Source: a virus
DNA: 41,219 nucleotides
IMG/VR virus record: IMGVR_UViG_3300043410_001190
Coordinates: 1 to 41,219 of that record
Direction: 5' to 3' (one strand)
How positions within the stretch are numbered: position 1 is the first letter of the stretch; every line of letters starts with the position of its first letter. Positions 1-9,345 of the stretch are shown here, piece by piece. The translations under genes were made by a program, and so were the position numbers. Under the pieces are notes generated by a model, which was given only the letters and a program-made list of their open reading frames with translations, was not told the origin of the DNA and ran no database searches.

Positions 1-1498
1 ATACGAAAGTAGCGTTAGCGCCAGCAATAGTAAAGCCACCGCCATCTGCTTGAACGGAGTTAGCAGCCGCATTAGCAAGTGTAATATTTTTGTCATTGAT
101 GTTTACTGTATTGGATTCTATGTATGTGACATTGCCTTGAATATCTAAATTACCAGTGACAACTAAGTCAGTGTTGAAGGTAGTTACCGCATTAGAGAAT
201 ACAGCAGTGTTTGTAGTACCACCTACACTAAATGCAACATTGCCGTTAGCACTAGGAATAGTAACATTAGAGGTACCATTTACGATAGCATTTTGTGCCG
301 CCGTTGCTACCCATGATAACACGCCATTACCATCAGTAGAGAGAACTTGCCCGTTTGCTCCGCCAGGAATAATGATGTTTGCTACATCAACAACTTCTAG
401 GCTCTCTGGATAAACACGAGAGGTTGTTTCTAAGTAACCATCTAGTGCTAAGCCGCCTTCATGTATTTGTACGATGTTAGGGGTGCCGTTAACGCCAACA
501 GTAACATTACCGTCGGCGACATCAATAGCAACATTAGAGGTGCCATTATCTATTTTTGTATGATCAACCGTAATTGTAGTCCATGCGCCAGTACCATCTA
601 AGTATTGAGTATTACTGCCGTTTAGATTGATAGCCGCAATGTTACCAGCACCACTTACATTAGCAAGTGCTACAGCGAGTGCTGTATTTGCCACATTAGC
701 AGTATTGGCAATATTTGCTTCACCAGCAAAGTTAGCGTAGTTAGCGTCACCAGTGGCGACTGCTGCCCATACTAAGGTACCAGTACCATCTGTTTGTAGA
801 TACTGACCAGCATTACCACCATAGATGTGTAGATTAGCAATATTACCTAAGGATACCTCACTGCCGTTTGCTATGAAGTTAGAGACATAAGCATTTACAT
901 TTACTTGTAAGGTGCCATCTACGGATACTCTGTCACCATCAATCACCATTGTATTAGCAACACCATTGCTACTCATTGTTACTAGGTCAGCGTATAGGGT
1001 TACATTACTTTCGCCATTAGAGATACTGTCACTAGCAACTGTCGCCCATGCCAAATTACCAGTGCCATCTGTTCGTAAGTATTGGCCACTGTTGCCACCA
1101 GGTATGATTAAGTTAGCAATGTTAGCAAACTCTAGGCTCTCTGGATAAACACGTGAAGTTGTCTCTAAGTATCCGTCTAAGTATAGACCACCATTGTTGA
1201 ATACAGCAACATTACTATCCATAACAGTCATGGTAATGTTAGCATTAGGTGCCACAGTAATACTACTGTTACCTGCTTCAATATGGTCAAGAACTACGTT
1301 TGCCCAGGTAACATTACCTGTGCCGTCTGTTTGTAGGAACTGACCGCTGTTGCCACCACTAATGTTAATATTAGATACACTACCAAGAACAGTAGTGCCG
1401 TTACTAACGTCTAATTTAGGTGGTACAACAACAGTGATATCGCCATTTTCGGCAATAACGATATCGTTCAGTTTACTTATAATTTCATTGTATAGCAT
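1..1498 (-). CDS. Tail fibre protein, N-terminal part (runs off window)
   Basis: Open reading frame starting at 1498 with AAGGA five bases ahead of the ATG and open for 499 codons to the window edge, so the C-terminus is missing. It has two copies of a module about 245 residues apart, each containing GYLETTSRVYPESLE followed by an IIPGG-type segment ending in a TDGxGxLxW motif. A NINLNGSNTQYLDGTGAW segment matches the repeat unit of the neighbouring fibre genes. The last visible residues, GGGFTIAGANATF, resemble a C-terminal motif common in phage fibre and structural proteins. It lies eight bases downstream of the 1507-3210 fibre gene and is probably co-transcribed with it. No enzymatic motif is visible. 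Likely part of the adsorption apparatus; the exact position in the virion is unknown. Confidence 0.8.
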   Translation of the reverse strand, partial: MLYNEIISKLNDIVIAENGDITVVVPPKLDVSNGTTVLGSVSNINISGGNSGQFLQTDGTGNVTWANVVLDHIEAGNSSITVAPNANITMTVMDSNVAVFNNGGLYLDGYLETTSRVYPESLEFANIANLIIPGGNSGQYLRTDGTGNLAWATVASDSISNGESNVTLYADLVTMSSNGVANTMVIDGDRVSVDGTLQVNVNAYVSNFIANGSEVSLGNIANLHIYGGNAGQYLQTDGTGTLVWAAVATGDANYANFAGEANIANTANVANTALAVALANVSGAGNIAAINLNGSNTQYLDGTGAWTTITVDHTKIDNGTSNVAIDVADGNVTVGVNGTPNIVQIHEGGLALDGYLETTSRVYPESLEVVDVANIIIPGGANGQVLSTDGNGVLSWVATAAQNAIVNGTSNVTIPSANGNVAFSVGGTTNTAVFSNAVTTFNTDLVVTGNLDIQGNVTYIESNTVNINDKNITLANAAANSVQADGGGFTIAGANATFV

Positions 1499-1506
1499 TG
1501 GAATCC

Positions 1507-3210
1507 TTATATTTGTTGTACGATTAGACGAGTACCAGTTACAGAAGCATCACCATTTTCAGCAATCATAACAGTTACACCAGTTGTTGTTAGTGGTACA
1601 AAGAATGTATCAAATGATAGTTCTGTTGTGGTGCCACCTACGTGTTGATATTGTGTATTGCCACTAGCGTTAGCGACTACAGGTACAGTATTAGAATATG
1701 CTAGGTACATATTACCAGAACTACCACCTGCTGTAGTCATACGAGCATGACCAGTAATGCGATATGTTTTACCACCAACTAAGTTTAAGGTATTAGTTGA
1801 TTGTACGAATGAGATGTTACCGTTGTTGTAGTTGTAATCACCGTATGGAATTACTTCACCAGCACCAGTAGGGTTGATTGATACTTGCGCATTGCCATAG
1901 ATTACTAAACTATCACGACCAAAATCGCCACCAGCACCACCAGGAATAGGACCAACTGTGATTGTTGAACCACTGTTGATTTTATTCAACATAGTTAAAT
2001 CGGTACCAGAAATAGTGTAACTATCAGCCGATTGTAGAACGCCGTTTACGAATACTTGCGCATAGGTATTGGCTTCAAAGCCAGTCATATATGAGTTAGA
2101 GAATACCTGGTTATTAGCAGTAGAAGGAGCAGTAAATTCAATACGTGGTTGAGATGTACTACCTGTTGGTCCAGTTTGACCAGTGGTGCTCCAGTATAAC
2201 AATGATTTGCCATTTACTGGTAATGTAGCAGTTAGTACACTACCACTAGCTAGAGGTAGTGCGTCAGGCAAGTCATATTTTTGTTCTGTAACGGCAGTAT
2301 TAGATGCTTGGAAGTGAATACCAACCGCTTGTGAAGCATCCTGAATTTTAAGGTCATTGACCTGTACTGTTTCAAGGATAGTAAGTGGTTTTGTGCTATC
2401 AACAAGGAATGATATGTTACTGCCGGTATTTTGTACTGTAACTGCGTTGTTACCAGTGCTGTTAGCAAACTTTAAATTGCCGCCTGTGTAAGAGGTAAGA
2501 TTACCATTTACATATAGGTTAGGGTTGTTTTCACCAGGTGGCAGTGTCCATTGACCTACACCGTTTAAGTATTGTGATGAATTGCTGTTAGTTGATAAGT
2601 TAGCAACCGTACCAATACCTAAGGTACTGCGTAAGCCGCTAGCATCGGGTGTAGTAAGTGTTAGGTTGCCCTGACTTGTGATATTACCACTAAGAGTAAA
2701 GCCAAGACCATTACCTGTACCGACAACACCAGTGACGGTACCCTGATAGGATGTACTAGTCCAAGATAAATTCCCACTGCCATCAGTAGTAATAAACTGA
2801 CCGCTAGTGCCACCTGTAATTTTAAGTTTAGGCAAAGTAGTAATAACATTGCCAGTTGTAGTAAGAGTGCCGTTAATTTGTACATCTTGAGCAGTTAGTT
2901 TGTCGGTTGTTTTGTTGTAGATTACACCACCTGCTCCAGCTAGGACACCGCTATCGTTGAACTGAATCTGTGCGTTACTACCAGATGGCTGAGATACTGC
3001 TGGAGGTATTGTGCTCCATGATAGTACTCCATTACCGTTGGTAGTAAGGATTTCGCCTGAGTTACCACCAGTGATGTGAACGTTAGATACTGGACCTAAA
3101 TTTGCCGTAGTGGCAGTAATTGAGGTAATAGTAAGTGTGGTTGTGTTGCCCAGGGTATCAGTGACCAACACCCCTGGCAAACTTGAAATTTTTTGATTAT
3201 TTGTGGTCAT
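1507..3210 (-). CDS. Tail fibre protein with C-terminal jelly-roll-like domain
   Basis: 567 aa. The N-terminal half carries two segments ending in a TxGxGxLSW motif (VHITGGNSGEIL and LKITGGTSGQFI) and one NSSQYLNGVGQW unit shared with neighbouring fibres. Residues around 350-425 form a module beginning RIEFTAP, with an NGV turn and GSTITVG, that also occurs twice in the 1074-aa fibre. The last 135 residues (GDYNYNNGNISF through TGVTVMIAENGD) look like a C1q/TNF-type beta jelly roll, a usual receptor-binding tip. It is separated from the upstream gene by 31 bases that hold a CTAAATA motif. Role inferred as host-receptor recognition; no direct family match can be claimed without a search. Confidence 0.8.
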   Translation of the reverse strand: MTTNNQKISSLPGVLVTDTLGNTTTLTITSITATTANLGPVSNVHITGGNSGEILTTNGNGVLSWSTIPPAVSQPSGSNAQIQFNDSGVLAGAGGVIYNKTTDKLTAQDVQINGTLTTTGNVITTLPKLKITGGTSGQFITTDGSGNLSWTSTSYQGTVTGVVGTGNGLGFTLSGNITSQGNLTLTTPDASGLRSTLGIGTVANLSTNSNSSQYLNGVGQWTLPPGENNPNLYVNGNLTSYTGGNLKFANSTGNNAVTVQNTGSNISFLVDSTKPLTILETVQVNDLKIQDASQAVGIHFQASNTAVTEQKYDLPDALPLASGSVLTATLPVNGKSLLYWSTTGQTGPTGSTSQPRIEFTAPSTANNQVFSNSYMTGFEANTYAQVFVNGVLQSADSYTISGTDLTMLNKINSGSTITVGPIPGGAGGDFGRDSLVIYGNAQVSINPTGAGEVIPYGDYNYNNGNISFVQSTNTLNLVGGKTYRITGHARMTTAGGSSGNMYLAYSNTVPVVANASGNTQYQHVGGTTTELSFDTFFVPLTTTGVTVMIAENGDASVTGTRLIVQQI

Positions 3211-3226
3211 TGTTTTGCTTTCTTGT

Positions 3227-3233
3227 TATTTAG
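3227..3233 (-). promoter_or_regulatory. CTAAATA motif, possible late promoter
   Basis: CTAAATA lies 16 bases ahead of the 3210 start in a 31-base gap. It resembles the ATAAATA motif found upstream of other virion genes here, but the CTAAATA form also occurs inside genes, so support is weak. Confidence 0.3.
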
Positions 3234-3241
3234 TTGCTGGA

Positions 3242-4582
3242 TTATACCAATGATGTTGTTATGAATGTGCCCTCTACAGTGCCGTCGCCATAAGTCACCG
3301 TTACGCCAGTATTTTGTTTATAAGTCATTCTAATATAAATGTTACCATCTTTATTAACAGATACTGTTGCTTGGTGAGAAGTATCATTTATTTTGTAGCT
3401 TGATATAATACTTACTCCAACGTCATTAGAAATCGCATTACAAATAGCTGACCCAGGTCCAAATGGACCAGGTCCGCCATAATAATATGTTATACTATCT
3501 CCTGCCTTCATTGATACTTTATATGATCTTGTTGTAGATGTGCCAGAAATTAAAGAAAATCCATTAACCGTAGGTGACATTGATTTTGTAGTTGAAGTAC
3601 CTGACCCACTTGGCATGGTATCACTAGCAACAGTGCCTGCACCGACATCCCATGTAAATGGCGTAGAACTAGTAGCAGTTATCACCACGGTTCTAGCTGT
3701 AAGTGGTGCCGAGAATTGTGGATACCAGTCAGAGGTATATTGAACATCTTGGTAAGTATTGTAAGCCGATGTAGAAGTTGGGCTTATTAGATAGCTTAAT
3801 GAAATTCTATTAATCTTGGTAGTATCACCCTTATTAGTAAAGACTAAATGTGCGGTTGAGGTATTCGCTGGCAACGACAAATAAATCGTGTATGAAGTCT
3901 TAACATTAGGCTGTAGCAGTTGTAACTGTACATTAGTACTAGCTGTTTTGCCGGTGCTATCTTTAACTGTAATAGTGTATACTGTTGCCGACAACGCTGG
4001 TTGAGTAGAAGAATAGGTCTTATGCTCCCATGAACCAGTTGAGGCTGAGAATGTGAAATCCGTTGCTACGGTAAATGATGGATTACTAGCTAGTGATGGA
4101 GCGATACTGTAAGTGTATGGCGCTGTGCCTCCTGTGACTAATACAGGATATGTAACAGGCACAACTTCTCCAGCTGTGTAGACCCAGTTTGCTTGTACTG
4201 CGGTAACTGTTAATGGAGGTGGTGCTGGTTCAACAAGAACAGTAACAGATAACCGATTAGTAAAAAAACCACCAGCACTATCACGTATAGTATAATCATA
4301 TGGAGTAGCAGATAATACGTCCGTTGGTGTACCACTGATAATATAATAAACAGCTCCGCCAATAGTATTAGTAGTAACATTAATTGTTGCTGGTAATGCT
4401 GGATTAAAAGTAATTGTATATGGCTGAGTTCCTAGGGCGGCACTAGCGAATGTAACGGTTGAGAACGAATTTTGTGTGAATACCGCAGAAGCGGCATTAA
4501 CATTTACAATAAGATTACTTCCGCCGCCACCAGTTGGTGCCTCACCCGTACTCATAGCGCCTAAACTTGTTAGAATAGGCAT
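3242..4582 (-). CDS. Virion protein with Ig-like/cadherin-like repeats
   Basis: 446 aa. After a Gly-rich start (residues 14-21) it shows two or three beta-sandwich repeats of the putative Ig (He_PIG) type: a GTQPYTITFNP segment, SGTPTDVLSATPYDYTIRD, and a second unit with GGTAPYTYSIAP and ATVYTITVKDSTGKTAS. Such domains decorate phage tails and capsids and can bind carbohydrate weakly. The C-terminal half (YTIYLSLPANTSTAHLVF onward) is all beta and ends in a MTYKQNTGVTVTYGDGTVEG segment. Its start codon overlaps the stop of the preceding fibre gene (TAATG), showing translational coupling. Unlike its neighbours it lacks the NGN-type fibre repeats. Function in adhesion is inferred. Confidence 0.75.
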   Translation of the reverse strand: MPILTSLGAMSTGEAPTGGGGSNLIVNVNAASAVFTQNSFSTVTFASAALGTQPYTITFNPALPATINVTTNTIGGAVYYIISGTPTDVLSATPYDYTIRDSAGGFFTNRLSVTVLVEPAPPPLTVTAVQANWVYTAGEVVPVTYPVLVTGGTAPYTYSIAPSLASNPSFTVATDFTFSASTGSWEHKTYSSTQPALSATVYTITVKDSTGKTASTNVQLQLLQPNVKTSYTIYLSLPANTSTAHLVFTNKGDTTKINRISLSYLISPTSTSAYNTYQDVQYTSDWYPQFSAPLTARTVVITATSSTPFTWDVGAGTVASDTMPSGSGTSTTKSMSPTVNGFSLISGTSTTRSYKVSMKAGDSITYYYGGPGPFGPGSAICNAISNDVGVSIISSYKINDTSHQATVSVNKDGNIYIRMTYKQNTGVTVTYGDGTVEGTFITTSLV

Positions 4583-6108
4583 TATGCGTACCTCGCCATA
4601 CTACCAGTTACCAAATAATTTAATGGTAGTTTCATAATAGAGAATGTGTAAAATTGAGTACTATTAGCAAATGTGGTGGGAGCAGAACCACCTAACCATT
4701 TAATTGTTTGAGCGGCACCATCAATGTTTAGTTGAGTAATACCAGCGGCAGTTGAACCAGTAGTCATAGCATATACTAGGGTAACAACATTACCAGTAGT
4801 AACAATACTGCTCAACGGCACTGTACTATTACCACGCACATTCAATATTAGAGTTGTACTTGCTGGTAGTGGCGCGGTATCACAATGAACAACTGTACCA
4901 TTTAAAATATCGTATGAGTATGTGCCAGTTGGAGCTGCGCCACTTTGTCTATTAACAGTTTCAATGGCATAATTCAATGATAACATACCTGGTGTAGTGA
5001 TTGTAGGAGCTTTGAATGTACTACCATCATAACGTAGATTACTCCAGTCGCTACTAAATCCACCGCTTCCGGTACTTGTTTGAATAGCGCCATTGCCTCC
5101 ACTTGCTGTACCATTACCACTTCCGCCAGCTGTCTTCCAGCTACCATCGCCGCATAAGAATTGTGTTGATGAGCCATTGAAACTGAAGGCAGCTACGTTA
5201 CCATAACCTACCCAACCACCAGCACCAGTTAATACTTGTGAACCATTGCCGTTGAAGTTAGCAGCTCCAAGATTACCACTAGCAGTAGCTGGAATCCAAC
5301 CACCATTACCTGCTAATACTTGACCACCATTGCCGTTTAGATTTAGTGTAGCAATATTACCAACTGACGGTACCGCAATGTTACTCCATGAGCCTGCACC
5401 ATTTAACCAAGTAAGAGCATTACCGTTTAAGTTAGGTACGTTACTTGTTGATGGAAGAGCAGCCCACTGAGCATCACCGCGTAAGTATGTACTGCTATTA
5501 CCATTGAAGTTAGCAGTGCCTACATTACCGCCACCCGCGCCTGGTACAGCCGTGAATGTGCCATCACCGCGCAAGAATGTGGATGTGTTACCACTTAGGT
5601 TGACTGTGCCGATGTTACCACCACCAGAACCAGGTACAGTAATAAACTGACCAGCACCGTTTAGGAATACTGAACTATTGCCAGTGTAGTTTGTGTTAGC
5701 AACGTTACCAGTAGGAATTGGGATATTAGCCCAGTTACCATCACCACGTAGGTATGTAGTGCTGTTGCCGTTGAAGTTTGCTTGTCCTACATTACCAGCA
5801 GTAACAGGTGTTATCCATGCGCCATTACCGGCTAATACTTGCGCACCATTGCCAGTTAAGTTAAGTGATGCGATATTACCAGTAGCGGCATTGATAGTTG
5901 TCCAGCGCACATTGCCACCGGTGCCATTTGCTGCCAGTAATTGTCCGTCAACGGTAGCACCGGTAATCTTTACCGCAGATATAGGCGCAGTAAATCCATT
6001 TGCTACAGTAACATTAGGTATTACTAAACCATCAATGTTACCAACAGCATCACCGGTAAATACTGCGTTTAATTCGGAAATAATATCCGCATTTGTTAAA
6101 GTTGTCAT
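4582..6108 (-). CDS. Repeat-rich tail fibre protein
   Basis: 508 aa. Nine tandem units of about 31-35 residues occupy roughly residues 75-345. Each has the pattern GN(I/V), three residues, N(F/L/Y)NGN, four residues, L(R/N/A)G(D/N)G, then an aromatic residue. Examples are NSTTYLRGDGNW, NTSTFLRGDGTF and GGQVLAGNGGW. One unit has Cys in the loop (FLCGDGSW). The C-terminal 150 residues differ and include a beta-rich tip (YDILNGTVVHCDTAPLPAS, then STTLILNVRGNS). The units probably form a trimeric beta fibre shaft. Ribosome site AAGGA lies eight bases ahead of the ATG. The DNA of the repeats is divergent, so the duplication is not recent. Receptor-binding function is inferred. Confidence 0.8.
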   Translation of the reverse strand: MTTLTNADIISELNAVFTGDAVGNIDGLVIPNVTVANGFTAPISAVKITGATVDGQLLAANGTGGNVRWTTINAATGNIASLNLTGNGAQVLAGNGAWITPVTAGNVGQANFNGNSTTYLRGDGNWANIPIPTGNVANTNYTGNSSVFLNGAGQFITVPGSGGGNIGTVNLSGNTSTFLRGDGTFTAVPGAGGGNVGTANFNGNSSTYLRGDAQWAALPSTSNVPNLNGNALTWLNGAGSWSNIAVPSVGNIATLNLNGNGGQVLAGNGGWIPATASGNLGAANFNGNGSQVLTGAGGWVGYGNVAAFSFNGSSTQFLCGDGSWKTAGGSGNGTASGGNGAIQTSTGSGGFSSDWSNLRYDGSTFKAPTITTPGMLSLNYAIETVNRQSGAAPTGTYSYDILNGTVVHCDTAPLPASTTLILNVRGNSTVPLSSIVTTGNVVTLVYAMTTGSTAAGITQLNIDGAAQTIKWLGGSAPTTFANSTQFYTFSIMKLPLNYLVTGSMARYA

Positions 6109-6117
6109 TTATATTCC

Positions 6118-9100
6118 TTATGCTGTTCTTGTCCATAGATATGAACGTGATATACCTTCATTTGATCCTGATTTACCTAGACAACGATATGTGCCTGTTG
6201 GTGCTTTTGTGACAAATGAGTCAGTGTAGATTGAGTCAGTAACAAATCCAGCCTGAGTTACCCCACTGACGGTACAAATAAAAATTCTACCTTTATACAT
6301 GACACTACCGGATATGTTAGTACCATTGCTAGCAACAGGATGATATGTCCAACTTGTGCCATTAGTAGATGTTATCATTGAGCCCGCATCACCGACTATA
6401 ACAAAATAACTACCAGTCCACATAACATGTTCTAAAAGTTGAGTAGTATATTGAGTATTTGTTCTATCAGTCCAAGTAACACCATCCGGGCTACTAACAA
6501 TATTGCCACTAGCGCCTACTGCTACCCACATTGAATTACCCCATGTAACCCAGTAAAATAAGACAGACACTGGTGAAGTTCTAGAGGTCCATGTAGTGCC
6601 GTTTGTTGATGATAGGATTACGCCAGTTGAGCCTACTGCTATTGCCATACTGCCGTTCCAATAAACACCATTTAAGTTACTACTTGTGCCGCTTGTTCTA
6701 GAGGTCCAAGTAGTACCATCTGGACTAGTAATAATAGTACCAGTATTACCAACAGCAATGAATAGTGTGCCAGTCCAGGTAACTGCTTTTAATCCCTGTA
6801 CGGTACCACTGGTTTGTGTAGTCCAGTTAGTACCATCGGTTGATGTAATGATTTTACCACTTTCACCAACTGATACCCATAGATTATTAGCAAAAGTAAT
6901 ATCACGTAAAATAACAGTAGATCCACTTAACTGTTGGGTCCATATTACTCCATCAGTTGATTTGTACATGTTAGCTTGTGATGATGATGGGAATAAACTA
7001 CCAACACCAATTATTGTGTTACCATCAGTAGCAAATTTATTAATACTACTTTGTCCACGAACATCCGCGTATTTAAAATATGAACCAGTATCAGTTGGAG
7101 TATAGGTAGAACCTGGTGTTATATCTGCCGCTACGTATCCAGTGAATAGATCACCAACAGCAATATTAGCAGTAGAAGTCCAAGCAACGCCTGGTCCGCC
7201 ACTACCGCCGCCGGTTTGTGCTACCCAACTGCCATTACCAGCTAGTACTTGACTGCTATTACCATTTAAGTTAATATTAGCAATGTTACCTAAGCCACTG
7301 ATGTTAGCAAGGGAAACTGTTCCCACTGTTGCCGCATATTGAGCATTAGCAACTATTCCAGTAACATTAGCACCACTAACAGTATTAGCACTTGCTGCTA
7401 CTGTAGCACTATTTGCGGTGTTAGCACTACTTGCGTATAAAACACCAGTGATATTAGCACCATTACCGCTAATAGTATTAGCAACGATGTTACCGATTGT
7501 AATTGTATTATTAGGAGCAGTTACAGCTGGATCACCGCCTAAAGATAAGCCACCGCCGCTGTTTTCACTAATAGCAACGCCGCCAACAGTTAAGGAGTTA
7601 GGACCAACGTATATGTGGCGGAAACGACGAGATGGGCTACCTAAATCATATAGGTTATCGTTAATTGGAGTAATACTACCCTCTAGGGTAACGTTGTCTA
7701 ATAACTCAGTAGTTCCCTGTACAGAGAAACGATTATTAGCAATATCGTATGTAAGGTTAGCAGTTGCTCCTAGTACACCAGCATTATTAAATTGTAATTC
7801 GGAATTACTACCAGCAACAATACTAGGTACGCCAAATGTACCATTGCCGCGCAAGAATTGTGAACCGTTACCATTGAAGTTAGCATTAGCTACGTTACCA
7901 ATAGTTAGGGATGTACGTAGGGATGCCGCATTAGGTGTGTTAAGTGTAATAGTACCAGTACTTGTGATTGGACCACCAGTAACTGAGAAGCCAAGACCAC
8001 TGCCTGCTGTTGAGACACTTGTAACTGTACCTGTACCTACGTTGCCACTAGCTGTACTACCAATAGCACTTGCCGCAATGTCAATGTGATCGCCCACACG
8101 TAGATATGATGTCCATGTAAGTGTATTACCACTCAGGGAGAAGTTTGTTGGGTCTAAGTAAACACCGTTCTTATACACGTTCATATAATCGGTGCTTGGG
8201 TAATACGCTAGGTTAGCATTAACAAATGATTGACCACTACCAGCAGTAATAGCAGTAAACTCAATACGTGGAATAGCACGATAGTTTGTTAGGTTACCCC
8301 AACTAAGTCCGCCACTAGTATCACTTAATAAGACACTGCTGTTTGATGCGGCGCCAGTGATTGTTAGTTTTGTTACATCACCTAGGCTTAGTTTACTGCC
8401 GTCATATACTACGTTAGGTATGCCAGCAAATACACCGTTATTGTTGTATTGTAGTTGTGTTGTGATACCACCAGGGATACCACCACTGATAACTTCTGCC
8501 CATGCGCCCTGACCGTTTAGGTAGGTACCAGCATTGCCGTTGTAGTTTGTATTAGCAATATTACCAGTAGGAACAGGAATATTACTCCAGTTACCATCAC
8601 CACGTAAGTATTGAATAGTATTGCCATTTAGGTTAACGTTAGCAATGTTGCCGCCAGGGATCTGTAGTTCGCTAAATGTACCATCACCACGTAACCAGTG
8701 TGAGGTATTACCGTCTAAGTTTAAACCACCAACAGTACCAATGTTTGGTTGTGCTACTTGCGTGAATTGACCAACACCATTTAAGTAAGTAGTGCTATCA
8801 CCATTTAGGTTAAGTGTACCAACCGAACCAACAGGTTTAGCACCGGTACTAGTAGCACCAACAGTAATGGTATCGCCAGCAAATAACTGAATGAATAAGG
8901 ATAGGACGTTATTTTGAATTTGATAGTCGCCGCTATCAACAAGGACACCGTTACGGAATACTTGTGCGTATGTACCATCAGCAAATAGGTCTAAATCGTT
9001 ATTAGCAAAAGATTGACCAGCGCCTGTAGTTGTGACAGCAAATTTAATTTGTGGTTGTGCTCGTTGTGTGGTCTCTTTGAATGTTAGTTGACCAACTTCA

Positions 9101-9342
9101 TTGATACCAAGAAACTGACCAGGAATGCCGCCGCTAATAGCAAGATTAGCAACATTACCTAACGCAAGAACACCGTTAGCATAGGAGGTGCCAGTAACAC
9201 CATCTAAGTTACCACCGTTGTTGTATTGTAATTCGCCGACATTACCTTCGGCTGTGTTTGTTGTTTGTGTGGCAGTATTGTTAGTATTGCCCTGAGAACC
9301 CCATAGGGTTGGTGAAAGATTGTTATTATAGATTTGAGGCAT
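6118..9342 (-). CDS. Large tail fibre with C-terminal YCF48/BNR-like propeller repeats
   Basis: 1074 aa. Six NGN-type shaft units are seen (e.g. NTIQYLRGDGNW, NGSQFLRGNGTF). Two copies of a module beginning (Q/R)IxF, with GQSF.N and GD.I.(V/I), match the 1507-3210 protein. Around residues 570-590 YDLGSPSRRFRHIYVGP is a motif known in T4-like cyanophage fibre proteins. From about residue 770 to 1030 there are six repeats of about 41 residues with the pattern (V/I)AVG..G.I..S.DG..W....SG, typical of YCF48/BNR-like beta-propeller proteins. Such propellers often bind glycans, but the Asp-box consensus is only partly kept and no sialidase active site is apparent. Likely a receptor-binding fibre with a propeller tip. 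Confidence 0.8.
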   Translation of the reverse strand: MPQIYNNNLSPTLWGSQGNTNNTATQTTNTAEGNVGELQYNNGGNLDGVTGTSYANGVLALGNVANLAISGGIPGQFLGINEVGQLTFKETTQRAQPQIKFAVTTTGAGQSFANNDLDLFADGTYAQVFRNGVLVDSGDYQIQNNVLSLFIQLFAGDTITVGATSTGAKPVGSVGTLNLNGDSTTYLNGVGQFTQVAQPNIGTVGGLNLDGNTSHWLRGDGTFSELQIPGGNIANVNLNGNTIQYLRGDGNWSNIPVPTGNIANTNYNGNAGTYLNGQGAWAEVISGGIPGGITTQLQYNNNGVFAGIPNVVYDGSKLSLGDVTKLTITGAASNSSVLLSDTSGGLSWGNLTNYRAIPRIEFTAITAGSGQSFVNANLAYYPSTDYMNVYKNGVYLDPTNFSLSGNTLTWTSYLRVGDHIDIAASAIGSTASGNVGTGTVTSVSTAGSGLGFSVTGGPITSTGTITLNTPNAASLRTSLTIGNVANANFNGNGSQFLRGNGTFGVPSIVAGSNSELQFNNAGVLGATANLTYDIANNRFSVQGTTELLDNVTLEGSITPINDNLYDLGSPSRRFRHIYVGPNSLTVGGVAISENSGGGLSLGGDPAVTAPNNTITIGNIVANTISGNGANITGVLYASSANTANSATVAASANTVSGANVTGIVANAQYAATVGTVSLANISGLGNIANINLNGNSSQVLAGNGSWVAQTGGGSGGPGVAWTSTANIAVGDLFTGYVAADITPGSTYTPTDTGSYFKYADVRGQSSINKFATDGNTIIGVGSLFPSSSQANMYKSTDGVIWTQQLSGSTVILRDITFANNLWVSVGESGKIITSTDGTNWTTQTSGTVQGLKAVTWTGTLFIAVGNTGTIITSPDGTTWTSRTSGTSSNLNGVYWNGSMAIAVGSTGVILSSTNGTTWTSRTSPVSVLFYWVTWGNSMWVAVGASGNIVSSPDGVTWTDRTNTQYTTQLLEHVMWTGSYFVIVGDAGSMITSTNGTSWTYHPVASNGTNISGSVMYKGRIFICTVSGVTQAGFVTDSIYTDSFVTKAPTGTYRCLGKSGSNEGISRSYLWTRTA

Positions 9343-9345
9343 AGG

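Noticed and set aside
7418-8089. Long rightward frame (223 aa) opposite the 1074-aa fibre gene, and similar ones at 5693-6229 and 6686-7105
   Set aside because: They lie fully antisense to repeat-rich fibre genes, have Pro/Leu/Val-rich composition produced by the complement of Asn/Gly/Thr codons, and lack ribosome sites.
1-9342. Diversity-generating retroelement in the fibre genes
   Set aside because: No reverse transcriptase and no near-identical template/variable pair is visible; the repeats differ at all kinds of bases.
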